NCBI GenBank assembly: GCA_029940235.1
Contig: JAOZRI010000022.1
Span: 1 to 14,799, forward strand
DNA from: Desulfobacula sp.
Lineage (GTDB): Bacteria; Desulfobacterota; Desulfobacteria; Desulfobacterales; Desulfobacteraceae
DNA: 14,799 nucleotides
Direction: 5' to 3'
Position numbers and translations under genes: made by a program. Positions 1-7,357 of the stretch are shown here, in pieces (position 1 is the stretch's first letter; each line of letters starts with the position of its first letter). The notes under the pieces were generated by a model. That model was not told the DNA's origin, ran no database searches, and saw only the letters and a list, made by a program, of their open reading frames with translations.

Positions 1-1063
1 CAAACCCGTACATATTTGCAGTAGGACCCCCAAGATCTGTAATATATCCCTTAAAATCTTTAAGACGGGAAATTGTTTTTGCTTCATTTATAATGGATTG
101 TTCACTCCTGCATCGAACAGTCTGTCCCTGGTGGACTGAGATAGCGCAAAAATTACATTCACCATAGCAGCCATAATGGATTGGGATTGAAAATCGTATG
201 GTTTCCAGGGCTTTGACAGAACCGCCCTTTTTATAATAGGGATGGAGATCCCTTTCAAATCCAAGAGAATGTATATGATCAAGTTCCTGTGTGCTGCTGT
301 ATGGTTCTGGCGGGTTCAGGACAAGATAACGATCATTGTGCTGTTGACAAAGCCTTTTGGCAGTTATTGGGTCATTGTTTTGATAAAACAGATCAAAGCT
401 TTTAATAAATTGATTTTTATCTTTTTTAACTTCTTCAAATGAGGGTATTTCTTCTCCCTGTTTTTTTTTTGAGATAAAGGCAACACCATTTAAAGATTCA
501 GGGTTTTTATCGTTTTTCAATGCTTTTGCAAATTTAATAATTGAGCTGTGAGCCATACCAAATAAAAGGTAGTCAGCTTTTGCATCAAAAAGTATAGATC
601 TTCTAATTTTATTTGATTTAAAATCATAGTGGGCTATTCTTCTAAGGCTTGCTTCAATACCTCCAAGAACAAGGGGTCTGGTATTTTTAAAATATTGTCT
701 GATAAGATTGGAGTAGGCAATCACAGCCCTGTCCGGGCGTATGTTATTTACGCCTCCCGGGGTATAATCGTCCCTTTTCCTCCTTTTATTCAAGGCAGTA
801 TAGTTTGCCACCATGGAATCTATACAACCCCCTGTAATTCCCCAGAAAAGAGCCGGTTCTCCAAGTCTTGAAATATCTTTTTTACTCTCCATGTCAGGCT
901 GTGCAATAATCCCTACACGAAAGCCCTTATCAATAAGGACTTTGCCAATAATTGCAACTCCAATAAAAGGCGAATCAATATATGTATCACCTGTGACAAG
1001 AATTACATCAAGGCGGTTCCAGTTCAGTTTTTTTATCTCTTTCATGGTTGTGGGAAGAAACAT
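1..1063 (-). CDS. ygiQ: YgiQ family radical SAM protein (partial, 3' end outside window)
   Basis: An open minus-strand frame of 354 codons runs from ATG at 1063 to the window edge, so only the N-terminal part is visible; YgiQ proteins are usually about 600-740 residues. The start region (FLPTTMKEIKKLNW, then DVILVTGDTYIDSPFIG and GFRVGIIAQPD) matches the conserved beginning of YgiQ/UPF0313. A radical SAM CxxxCxxC cluster motif is present as C299, C303 and C306 (GCYGECNFC), the three cysteines that bind the 4Fe-4S cluster that cleaves S-adenosylmethionine. The substrate of this family is not established, so only a radical SAM enzyme role is claimed. The frame is intact through a homopolymer run at 461-470. 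An AAGGA lies 13 bases upstream of the ATG, a rather long spacing; the start was chosen by homology. It has its own promoter (1110-1138). Confidence 0.93.
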   Translation of the reverse strand, partial: MFLPTTMKEIKKLNWNRLDVILVTGDTYIDSPFIGVAIIGKVLIDKGFRVGIIAQPDMESKKDISRLGEPALFWGITGGCIDSMVANYTALNKRRKRDDYTPGGVNNIRPDRAVIAYSNLIRQYFKNTRPLVLGGIEASLRRIAHYDFKSNKIRRSILFDAKADYLLFGMAHSSIIKFAKALKNDKNPESLNGVAFISKKKQGEEIPSFEEVKKDKNQFIKSFDLFYQNNDPITAKRLCQQHNDRYLVLNPPEPYSSTQELDHIHSLGFERDLHPYYKKGGSVKALETIRFSIPIHYGCYGECNFCAISVHQGQTVRCRSEQSIINEAKTISRLKDFKGYITDLGGPTANMYGF

Positions 1064-1109
1064 GGCACTATTTATTTCCTTAAATATTCACCTGATTTAC
1101 AACAGGCAT

Positions 1110-1138
1110 ATCATACATGATAATTTTTTGTATTTCAA
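1110..1138 (-). promoter_or_regulatory. Probable sigma70-type promoter of ygiQ
   Basis: On the minus strand a -35 box TTGAAA (1138-1133) is separated by exactly 17 bases from a -10 box TATGAT (1115-1110). Expected transcription start is near 1103, giving a 5' leader of about 40 bases before the ygiQ ATG at 1063. The box sequences and spacing are seen directly; activity is inferred. Confidence 0.55.
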
Positions 1139-1202
1139 TTCTATCGGTGTAAATGTGCTGTATCATACCTTTTGTAAGTACAAAATTATCTGGCAATATG
1201 AT

Positions 1203-2117
1203 TTACATCATAAGAAGATAAATGCCGGATACAGCAATAACAGCTCCGGCAGCTGACCTGATGGATACATGCTCTTTATGAAGGAAAATTGAAAATGGGA
1301 TAATGAAAACCGGAACAAGTGATAAAAATGTGGAAGCCACCCCAGTTGTAAGGTAATGAAGTACAAAAAGAGATAGAGATACTCCGAGAAAAGGTCCGAT
1401 AGCTGAGCCAGCAGCCGTGAATAATACAGCTTTCTTGTCTTTTATAGCAGTTTTCACATTTCCCCAATTCCCAGTGACAGTAAAAAAAACAAGAAAACAT
1501 ATAAAAGCTGCAATAGCACGGATCTGGGTAGCAGCAAAAGCATCGAGATACCCTGAATCTGTCTGCATGCCTGTTTTGCTCAGAGTGTATCCCAATGCCT
1601 GACCAAGCATTGCTCCAATTCCATACAAAACACCTTTAAAAGATATATTTCTAATTGTCAGGTTTGACGAGGTTGATATTTTTTGGTTTCTCTCCAAGAT
1701 AACAATACCGACACCGACCAGAGTAACCATCATGCCAATCCACTGATGAAAAACATAAATTTCTTTAAGGAATATCCAGCCTATCATGGCTGTAGTTGGT
1801 GCAGATAGACTGAAGATCAGCATGGCCACCCTGGGACCAATTTCAACAAGCGCTTTGAAAAGAAAGATATCTCCAAGAAAAAATCCAATAATTCCGGAAA
1901 GGCTCAAATAAATCCAGGCATGGGTTGGGAAATCAATAGGAAGGATAGATCCGTGCTTGAAAAACAAAAAAATACCAAAAAAGATTAAAGCACAGGTAAG
2001 CCTGATAATATTAACCGGAGTGGCTCCTACTTTTTTGGATGCAGCTTCAAAAAACTGGATACTGATAGTCCAGCACAATACTGTTGCAACAGCGATTAAT
2101 TCACCAGTATAAACCAT
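1203..2117 (-). CDS. EamA/DMT-superfamily permease
   Basis: This 304-residue protein is almost entirely hydrophobic, with roughly ten predicted membrane segments in two similar halves (about 1-142 and 158-304), the layout of two EamA domains in the drug/metabolite transporter superfamily. Family-typical stretches include APTTAMIGWIFLKE near the end of the first half and a second-half counterpart with FLSLVPVFIIPFSIFLHKE, both ending in the acidic residue common at this helix end. It should sit in the inner membrane and move a small metabolite; the substrate cannot be read from sequence. The start at 2117 is supported by AAAAAGGAG four bases upstream of the ATG. The next gene on this strand, ygiQ, lies 139 bases away and has its own promoter, so the two are probably separate units. 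It is divergent from the TPR lipoprotein gene at 2245. Confidence 0.88.
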   Translation of the reverse strand: MVYTGELIAVATVLCWTISIQFFEAASKKVGATPVNIIRLTCALIFFGIFLFFKHGSILPIDFPTHAWIYLSLSGIIGFFLGDIFLFKALVEIGPRVAMLIFSLSAPTTAMIGWIFLKEIYVFHQWIGMMVTLVGVGIVILERNQKISTSSNLTIRNISFKGVLYGIGAMLGQALGYTLSKTGMQTDSGYLDAFAATQIRAIAAFICFLVFFTVTGNWGNVKTAIKDKKAVLFTAAGSAIGPFLGVSLSLFVLHYLTTGVASTFLSLVPVFIIPFSIFLHKEHVSIRSAAGAVIAVSGIYLLMM

Positions 2118-2244
2118 GGAACTCCTTTTTGTATAATAGGAAAATCATAGTTAGATGATATGCAACTAAATTACAAGCTCTAAGAATACAAAGGGAAGAA
2201 GAATAAGAAATCAAAAAAGTAAATATAGCATAAAAAAAACAAGC

Positions 2245-3237
2245 ATGATAATAAATATGATGACTAAATTAAATATTTTATTAATGACCATAGTTGCTTT
2301 TGGCATGCTGATCGTGTTTTCAGGGTGTGTAAACTCTATCAAAGGCGAATTTTATTTGAACTTTGAGAAATACCAAAGCGGTATCCATGCCTTTGAACAA
2401 GAAATCAAAAAAAAACCTGGTGTTGCTAAAAATTATTTCTATCTTGGCCGTTTTCTGTTGGCCCAGAAGAAATATAAAAAAGCAAATACACAATTTAACA
2501 AGGCTGTTAACCTTGAACCCGAGAATGATAAATATCATTTCTGGCTGGGTGTCTCCTATGGGGGCCTGAAAAAAGTTCAGCTTGAAATGGAAAATTACAG
2601 GAAAGCAATTGAACTAAACTCCAGATATTTTCAAGCCCATACCTATCTTGGGCACAACTTGTTTCGATCTAAAAAGTACTTATTGGCCTTGGAAAATTAT
2701 AATAAAGCTCTCTCAATAAAATCAGACAACCCCTCTGCACTTTATAACAGAGCATTAATTCTGAACAGGCTAAAAAGAGTGCCCGAGGCAAAATCAGCCT
2801 TTAAACAATACCTTAATAATTACGGTTATGGCAGCAGCTCAAAAGCCATGACTGCAGTTTCCTATCTAAATCAGATGGGTGATTTTGAATATAGAATCCA
2901 TCTATTCAATCGAAGAAAACTGGTTCTTCAAAAGATTAGTTTTGATCCAGTAAAATTTGAATTGGAAAAAGAGTCACGAATATCCCTTCAGACAATCGGG
3001 GCCATGACAAAGAAAAATTCCAAGATTACCCTTTATATTCTTGCATACCAGAAAAATAATAAAACGCTGGCCAGAAAAAAAGCTATTACCATAAGAACCT
3101 ATTTACTGGATATGTTTCCGAGGATAAAGCCGGAGCAGATTAAATTAAGCTGGTTTGGCGTTCCGGAACGTATCAGTACAGGCAAAGTGAATCATACTCT
3201 TGATGATTCTATAAATCTGTTTGCTGTTTTAAAATAA
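2245..3237 (+). CDS. TPR lipoprotein with OmpA-like C-terminal domain
   Basis: A 330-residue protein. The N-terminus is a lipoprotein signal: lysine at 8, a hydrophobic stretch 9-24 and a lipobox ending FSGC with the lipidated cysteine at 28. Residues about 34-196 contain repeated 34-residue TPR-type helices (LGRFLLAQKKYKKA, LGVSYGGLKK, YNKALSIKSDNPSALYNRA). Residues about 235-330 resemble a degenerate OmpA-like fold, with N-KTLARKKAITIRTYL recalling the OmpA N..LS..RA..V..YL helix and SWFGVPE in place of the usual G.GE. It should be membrane-anchored in the periplasm, likely as a scaffold or sensor. No clear ribosome site precedes the ATG at 2245; Met5 and Met6 are equally possible starts. 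Its TPR and C-terminal regions are clearly homologous to the anti-sigma candidate at 3855, which points to a shared signal or partner. Specific function unknown. Confidence 0.85.
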   Translation: MIINMMTKLNILLMTIVAFGMLIVFSGCVNSIKGEFYLNFEKYQSGIHAFEQEIKKKPGVAKNYFYLGRFLLAQKKYKKANTQFNKAVNLEPENDKYHFWLGVSYGGLKKVQLEMENYRKAIELNSRYFQAHTYLGHNLFRSKKYLLALENYNKALSIKSDNPSALYNRALILNRLKRVPEAKSAFKQYLNNYGYGSSSKAMTAVSYLNQMGDFEYRIHLFNRRKLVLQKISFDPVKFELEKESRISLQTIGAMTKKNSKITLYILAYQKNNKTLARKKAITIRTYLLDMFPRIKPEQIKLSWFGVPERISTGKVNHTLDDSINLFAVLK

Positions 3238-3303
3238 GACCTCAAATAAAATCTTTTATATTTTTTTGTGACCAACTCATTATCCATGCGTATATATTAA
3301 CAA

Positions 3304-3316
3304 GAGGATATTTTTG
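3304..3316 (+). promoter_or_regulatory. Ribosome binding site fixing a TTG start for the sigma factor
   Basis: GAGG at 3304-3307 is six bases before TTG at 3314. No ATG lies in frame nearby upstream, and the following residues fit the normal beginning of an ECF sigma factor region 2, so TTG is the likely initiation codon. A rare start codon may keep sigma level low relative to its downstream partner. Confidence 0.6.
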
Positions 3317-3868
3317 AAAGAACTTAAGGACATTGGCATAGTTGAACAGGTATTGGAAGGAAATAGAAATCAGTATCGTTTTATTGTGGATAAATATCAG
3401 AACCAGATTTTCAGTTTTCTAATGCGTGCCACAGGATCACGATCAGATGCAGAGGAACTTACACAGGAAACATTTATGAAAGCGTATGCAGCACTCAAGA
3501 GGTTTGACACAAAAAATAAGTTTTTCCCATGGCTTTATACCATTGCTTTGAATACCTTCAGGGACTGGAAACGAAAAGAGCTGAATCAACCCAAGGTATC
3601 CTTACCATTTCCCGAAGAGTTGTTTGTCGATGAAAATGCCGTCAACCAGGAACTTGCTGCCACACGAAAAGAAGATATGACTCTGGTTCAAAAAGGGTTG
3701 TCTGTACTTTCCCTTGACCATAGGGAAGCCATTATTCTCAGGTTTCGCTATGATTTGTCCCTTCAAGAAATCTCTAAGATTTTTAACATTTCCATGAGTG
3801 CATCAAAAATGAGGATACATCGTGGATTAAAACAGCTTAAACAAGTGGTATGCAATGAAAACAGATAA
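3314..3868 (+). CDS. ECF-type RNA polymerase sigma factor
   Basis: A 184-residue sigma70 of the extracytoplasmic function group, containing only regions 2 and 4. Region 2 is seen at about residues 20-90: the core-binding/-10 segment with SDAEELTQETFMKAY and the FPWLYTIALNTFRDWKRK helix. Region 4, at about 125-178, carries LDHREAIILRFRYDLS and a helix-turn-helix (LQEISKIFNISMSASKMRIHRGLKQL) expected to read the -35 box. Length is typical for the family. It starts at TTG with a good ribosome site. Its last 14 bases overlap the start of the TPR/anti-sigma gene, an arrangement typical of translationally coupled sigma/anti-sigma pairs. The target promoter cannot be told from this window: I saw no convincing repeated ECF-type -35/-10 pair ahead of 2245 or 3314. 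Confidence 0.93.
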   Translation: MKELKDIGIVEQVLEGNRNQYRFIVDKYQNQIFSFLMRATGSRSDAEELTQETFMKAYAALKRFDTKNKFFPWLYTIALNTFRDWKRKELNQPKVSLPFPEELFVDENAVNQELAATRKEDMTLVQKGLSVLSLDHREAIILRFRYDLSLQEISKIFNISMSASKMRIHRGLKQLKQVVCNENR

Positions 3869-4997
3869 TGAAGAAGATACTGTTTTTGAAGAAAATTTGA
3901 TCTCCATGCTCAAGGAGCTTCCAGAGGATACACCTTCTGAAGGTCTGACTTTGAAGGTTATGGGTCAATTAAAAGAGATGGATAAATCTTTTCTGGAAAA
4001 GCTGATTGATCTTTTCAGACATCGCGTTACCATCTCATTTTCACCTGTTAAAGCAGTCTTCTTTACTGTTCTACTGCTGGCTGGTCTGCTGGCTGTTCAG
4101 GTCAATTTCCCGCCGGGAAAAGCTGTGAATCCGTCAAATCAGATGGATAATATTAATTTAGCAGACCACTCATCAAGCTATTCTATGGGCAGGGACTTGT
4201 TGAATAGTGGGGAATATAATAAATCCATTGGTTTTTTCAAACAGGCGGTGGCACAGAACCCTGCAAATTCAGAATATCATTTCTGGCTTGGTGTCAATTA
4301 TGGAAACCTTAAAGATTATCAGAATGAAAGAGTCTCCTATTTAAAAGCAATCTCTCTTACATCTGATCATCTCATGTCCAACTATTTTCTGGGCCACAGC
4401 TTTATGAATGATCAAAAGTGGGATATGGCGCTTGTAGCCTATGACAAGGTATTGTCCATACAGCCAGCATTTGAACAGGCACTTTACAACAAGGGACTTG
4501 CTTTAAAACGTATTGGCCGCAACCAGGAAGAGATGCTGGCCTGGAAAAATTATCTCTCTATAAAAAACACAGGCCTGTGGGCGCTCAGGGCAGCAGCACA
4601 TTTAAATGCTTCTGGAGATTTTTCATACAGAATATCCCAGATTGGAAGGCAAAAAATTGTAATAGGGCCGTTTCCAACCAATGATAGTGATAAAAAAATT
4701 ATGCTTTCAGGTTCTTCTTTAAGCAGTTTGGATCAATCCCTGCGTTTGTCTCCAGATCTTGATCTGTTTGTCATTGTTTATTCAGGCAATGACCCTGATG
4801 CTGCTAAACAGCAGGCGAAAAATATAAAAAAACAATTATTGGAAAACTTTTCAAACATCAACTCAGCCCGTATTAGACTCAGCTGGTTTGGTGTGGGAGA
4901 AGAGATAACAATTGGCAATAAATCATTTTCCTTGAAACATTCTGTACGTTTCTTGGGTTTGCAAAGGAAATTTAAAAATAGAGGAGTCAGCACATGA
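3855..4997 (+). CDS. Membrane-anchored TPR protein, probable anti-sigma factor
   Basis: A 380-residue protein in the classical anti-sigma position, overlapping the sigma gene by 14 bases. Residues 1-63 are a short charged cytoplasmic part with ELPEDTPSEGLTLKVMGQLKEM, a pattern seen in membrane anti-sigma factors; there is no zinc-binding HxxxCxxC motif. One membrane helix spans about 64-84. The predicted periplasmic part has TPR-like repeats (about 106-235; YHFWLGVNYGNLK, YNKGLALKRIGRNQEE) and a C-terminal domain (about 268-370) resembling a degenerate OmpA-like fold with LSWFGVGEE. The whole periplasmic part is homologous to the lipoprotein at 2245. I infer that the N-terminus holds the sigma factor and the periplasmic TPR/OmpA-like region senses an envelope signal. 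The role rests on position, topology and the short N-terminal pattern, since no standard ZAS domain is present. Its stop overlaps the next start (ATGA at 4994). Confidence 0.75.
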   Translation: MKTDNEEDTVFEENLISMLKELPEDTPSEGLTLKVMGQLKEMDKSFLEKLIDLFRHRVTISFSPVKAVFFTVLLLAGLLAVQVNFPPGKAVNPSNQMDNINLADHSSSYSMGRDLLNSGEYNKSIGFFKQAVAQNPANSEYHFWLGVNYGNLKDYQNERVSYLKAISLTSDHLMSNYFLGHSFMNDQKWDMALVAYDKVLSIQPAFEQALYNKGLALKRIGRNQEEMLAWKNYLSIKNTGLWALRAAAHLNASGDFSYRISQIGRQKIVIGPFPTNDSDKKIMLSGSSLSSLDQSLRLSPDLDLFVIVYSGNDPDAAKQQAKNIKKQLLENFSNINSARIRLSWFGVGEEITIGNKSFSLKHSVRFLGLQRKFKNRGVST

Positions 4998-5803
4998 AAA
5001 TCAGGAATTTTAAACATTTAAATCTTATTATGGTAATGGCATTTTGTCTGTTCATCTTTGGCCCAATGAGTACTGCCTTAGCTGAGGATCCCCCTGCTGA
5101 AGAAGTAGTTGGAGACATTGTTGAAGGTGATGATTCAGATCCAGAAGAGCCAGCAGAGGATCCGGAAGAGCCAGCTTTTCAAAATCCAACACAGGCACAG
5201 AGAGCTATCAATATAGCAGAAGCATATGCTGCAAAACCAGACCCTGAGCTTGAAGAAGCTATGGCGGGCGTTGATACAGTTCAAAATGAGTTAGATAAAG
5301 CAAAGAGTGCTCTTGCAGAAGCAGAAGTAGAAAAGGATGAAGAGGCAATTAAGGCGTTGAAAGAGAAGGTTGCACAATTGGAATCGGAACTTGAAAGCGC
5401 TGAGGGCGCTGTTGACAGCCGTATATCGGAATATGCCGACGTCACGCCTGAAGACATTGCACAGATGCGTGCAGATGGAATGGGCTGGGGAGAGATTTGT
5501 CATAAACTTGGTCTTCATCCCAGTATTTCTGGTATGGGACACACAAAAATGTATAGAAACAATGCAGGTTGGAAAAAAGGTTTTGATCCTGACGGCGAAG
5601 TTTCAGATATTGAAATTGAAGAGGCAACTGCACGAAATTTTAAGTCTGGTTTTTCAAAAGGGCATGGTGTCTCTGCAGATAAAGGGAATAATGGGAAATC
5701 ATCTGAGAAAAGTGTAAAAGGCAAGGGAAATTCAGGCAATAAAAGCGGAAACAAAGGAAATAAAGGTGGAAACAAAGGGAATAATGGCGGGAAAAAGAAA
5801 TAA
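4994..5803 (+). CDS. Secreted acidic/coiled-coil/basic protein of unknown function
   Basis: A 269-residue protein I do not recognise as a named family. A Sec signal peptide is clear: basic N-terminus, hydrophobic core and a signal peptidase I site after ALA near residue 30. The mature protein has four parts: an Asp/Glu/Pro-rich stretch (about 31-60, with a repeated DPEEPA unit), a heptad-like charged coiled coil (about 83-132), a compact middle segment with MGWGEICHKLGLHPSISGMGH (about 157-178), and a Gly/Lys/Asn/Ser-rich basic tail from about 225 that ends KKK. N- and C-terminal parts therefore carry opposite charge. Translation is coupled to the anti-sigma gene by a 4-base ATGA overlap, so it is probably the output or a partner of the sigma circuit. 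A periplasmic or surface location with binding to polyanions such as polysaccharide or nucleic acid is possible but unproven. Confidence 0.8.
   Translation: MKIRNFKHLNLIMVMAFCLFIFGPMSTALAEDPPAEEVVGDIVEGDDSDPEEPAEDPEEPAFQNPTQAQRAINIAEAYAAKPDPELEEAMAGVDTVQNELDKAKSALAEAEVEKDEEAIKALKEKVAQLESELESAEGAVDSRISEYADVTPEDIAQMRADGMGWGEICHKLGLHPSISGMGHTKMYRNNAGWKKGFDPDGEVSDIEIEEATARNFKSGFSKGHGVSADKGNNGKSSEKSVKGKGNSGNKSGNKGNKGGNKGNNGGKKK
5138..5175 (+). repeat. Tandem 21-base coding repeat (17 bases, one mismatch)
   Basis: A 17-base unit beginning GATCC and ending GCCAGC occurs at 5138-5154 and again at 5159-5175 with one mismatch (A/G), spaced 21 bases apart and so in frame. It encodes the repeated DPEEPA of the acidic linker in the secreted protein and looks like a recent in-frame duplication. 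Confidence 0.7.
5747..5778 (+). repeat. Short in-frame repeat in the Gly/Lys/Asn-rich tail
   Basis: GGAAACAAAGG occurs at 5747-5757 and again at 5768-5778, 21 bases apart. It encodes repeated GNKG units of the basic C-terminal tail. The surrounding sequence is low-complexity G/A-rich, consistent with slippage or unit duplication. Confidence 0.6.
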
Positions 5804-5839
5804 TTGATATTATCAACCACAATAATTAAACAAAAATCT

Positions 5840-5870
5840 GGGCAGTGTCAGTAATGGCGCTGCCTTTCTA
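5840..5870 (+). terminator. Possible weak terminator after the sigma operon
   Basis: GGCAGTG (5841-5847) can pair with CGCTGCC (5858-5864), with one G-T wobble and a ten-base loop, and is followed by a T-rich stretch (TTTCTATTT). It lies 37 bases beyond the stop of the secreted-protein gene and ahead of the radA promoter, the right place for a terminator. The T-run is interrupted, so termination may be weak. Confidence 0.4.
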
Positions 5871-5901
5871 TTTGTAGATTTACCTTTTGCTATTCTGAAT
5901 C

Positions 5902-5930
5902 TTGCCATGTCCTGGATAAATTGATATAGT
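5902..5930 (+). promoter_or_regulatory. Probable sigma70-type promoter of radA
   Basis: A -35 box TTGCCA (5902-5907) and a -10 box TATAGT (5925-5930) are separated by exactly 17 bases. Transcription would start near 5937, about 30 bases ahead of the radA start codon. It probably drives radA and rlmE together. Confidence 0.6.
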
Positions 5931-5966
5931 TTCATTTCCTATGAATGAGAAAAAAATATGGCTTGA

Positions 5967-7331
5967 ATGAAATTGAAAAAACAAGATAAATTTATATTCA
6001 GATGTCAGTCCTGTGGAGCCCAGGCTCCAAAATGGATGGGGCAGTGCCCGGAATGCGGCGGTTGGGATACATTGGCTGAAGAGCGCAGTGTTCCAGGTGT
6101 TTTAAAAAAGAAAAAATCCTCTTTTCTGCCTGAACCTGTTCCCCTTGATTCTGTGGAAGCTAAAGAGACAGATAGAATCAAAACCGGGTTGGCAGAATTT
6201 GACCGGGTACTTGGAGGCGGACTTGTTGAAGGCTCCCTGGTTCTCATTGGCGGTGATCCTGGAATTGGAAAATCCACCTTGATGCTCCAGGTATTATCAA
6301 AAATGTCAGATTCCGGGAAAAAGTGTCTCTATGTTTCAGGAGAGGAGTCAGTGCGGCAGATTTCCATGAGGGGAAAAAGGCTTAATTCCAATGGATCTAC
6401 CATGTTTGTTGTCTGTGAAACTGATCTTGATTCCATTCTTGCAATGGTGGAATTATCAAAATATGATGCTTTGGTAATTGATTCCATACAGACTGTATTT
6501 CATCCTGATGTATCTTCAACTCCAGGCAGTGTAACCCAGATCAGGGAAGCTTCCATGCATTTTATGAAGCTTGCAAAGTCAACGGGTCTTCCAATTTTCC
6601 TTGTTGGCCATGTAACCAAAGGGGGAGCCATCGCAGGCCCGAGAATTATGGAACATATGGTGGATACTGTTCTCTATTTTGAAGGGGATAAAAGCCATGT
6701 CTTCAGGATTTTAAGGGCTGTCAAAAACAGGTTTGGTTCCACAAATGAGATTGGTGTGTTTGAGATGAACGAAAAAGGTTTGATAGAGGTTCCAAATCCT
6801 TCTGCTGTATTTTTATCTGAGCGTTCAGCCATTGCTCCAGGGTCTGTGGTAACATCATGTATGGAAGGCACCAGGCCTATTCTTGTTGAAATTCAGGGAC
6901 TTGTATCAAGTTCAAGTCTTGGCACGCCAAGACGGACAGTTCTTGGACTTGATAATCACAGGGTAGCTTTAATTGTTGCTGTGATGGAAAAAAGACTTGG
7001 AATGAATCTAACCGGTCTTGATATTTTTATGAATGTCACAGGTGGAGTTAAAATTGTAGAGCCCTCAGCTGACCTCGCCATTGCAGCAGCTCTCGCATCA
7101 AGTTTTCTGGATAAACCAGTGGATAAACAGACAACATTGATAGGGGAAATTGGACTTACAGGAGAAATCAGGGCTGTGGGTCATGCCCAGGCCAGGATCA
7201 AAGAAACTGCAAAAATGGGATTTACAAGATGTCTTGTCCCTTCCAATAACATCAAACAACTTTCCAGAATAAAAAATATGACAATTGAGAGTGTCAGTTT
7301 CCTTAAAAGTGTTGTGGATGTATTGTTTTAA
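5967..7331 (+). CDS. radA: DNA repair protein RadA
   Basis: A 454-residue protein, the usual RadA length. RadA is a RecA-like ATPase and hexameric helicase that helps branch migration and processing of recombination intermediates in the cytoplasm. Domains in order: a four-cysteine zinc finger (C13, C16, C27, C30, within CQSCGAQAPKWMGQCPEC); the ATPase core with Walker A GGDPGIGKST (95-104) and Walker B DALVID (166-171); the RadA-specific KNRFG motif (252-256); and a Lon-protease-like C-terminal domain (about 280-454, with GEIGLTGEIRAV) that lacks protease function in this family. All key residues are intact. The ATG at 5967 gives the normal N-terminus but has no clear Shine-Dalgarno; a nine-codon upstream frame ends in an ATGA overlap with it. 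rlmE follows after 26 bases, probably on the same transcript. Confidence 0.98.
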   Translation: MKLKKQDKFIFRCQSCGAQAPKWMGQCPECGGWDTLAEERSVPGVLKKKKSSFLPEPVPLDSVEAKETDRIKTGLAEFDRVLGGGLVEGSLVLIGGDPGIGKSTLMLQVLSKMSDSGKKCLYVSGEESVRQISMRGKRLNSNGSTMFVVCETDLDSILAMVELSKYDALVIDSIQTVFHPDVSSTPGSVTQIREASMHFMKLAKSTGLPIFLVGHVTKGGAIAGPRIMEHMVDTVLYFEGDKSHVFRILRAVKNRFGSTNEIGVFEMNEKGLIEVPNPSAVFLSERSAIAPGSVVTSCMEGTRPILVEIQGLVSSSSLGTPRRTVLGLDNHRVALIVAVMEKRLGMNLTGLDIFMNVTGGVKIVEPSADLAIAAALASSFLDKPVDKQTTLIGEIGLTGEIRAVGHAQARIKETAKMGFTRCLVPSNNIKQLSRIKNMTIESVSFLKSVVDVLF

Positions 7332-7357
7332 TGCCGAAGGCAAAAGCAGGGTAAAAA

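Noticed and set aside
629..1256. Plus-strand frames of 80 and 147 codons opposite ygiQ
   Set aside because: The minus strand here encodes a well-recognised YgiQ N-terminus with an intact frame and a promoter; the plus-strand products show no family features.
3246..3268. AT-only inverted repeat followed by a T-run after the lipoprotein gene
   Set aside because: ATAAAA/TTTTAT has only a two-base loop and no G-C pairs, so it is too weak for an intrinsic terminator and is expected by chance in such AT-rich sequence.
3238..3313. ECF-type autoregulatory promoter ahead of the sigma operon
   Set aside because: CCAACT and TATATT-like elements can be found, but spacing and sequence do not agree with a recognisable ECF promoter and no matching copy was seen upstream of 2245.
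5515..5820. Minus-strand frame of about 101 codons rich in Pro, Phe and Leu opposite the secreted-protein gene
   Set aside because: It is the complement of the low-complexity Gly/Lys/Asn coding repeats, has no ribosome site or family resemblance, and overlaps a gene with a clear signal peptide and operon coupling.
7332..7342. TGCC-GAA-GGCA mini-hairpin between radA and rlmE
   Set aside because: A four-base-pair stem with a three-base loop and no T-run is too small to claim as a terminator or regulatory element.
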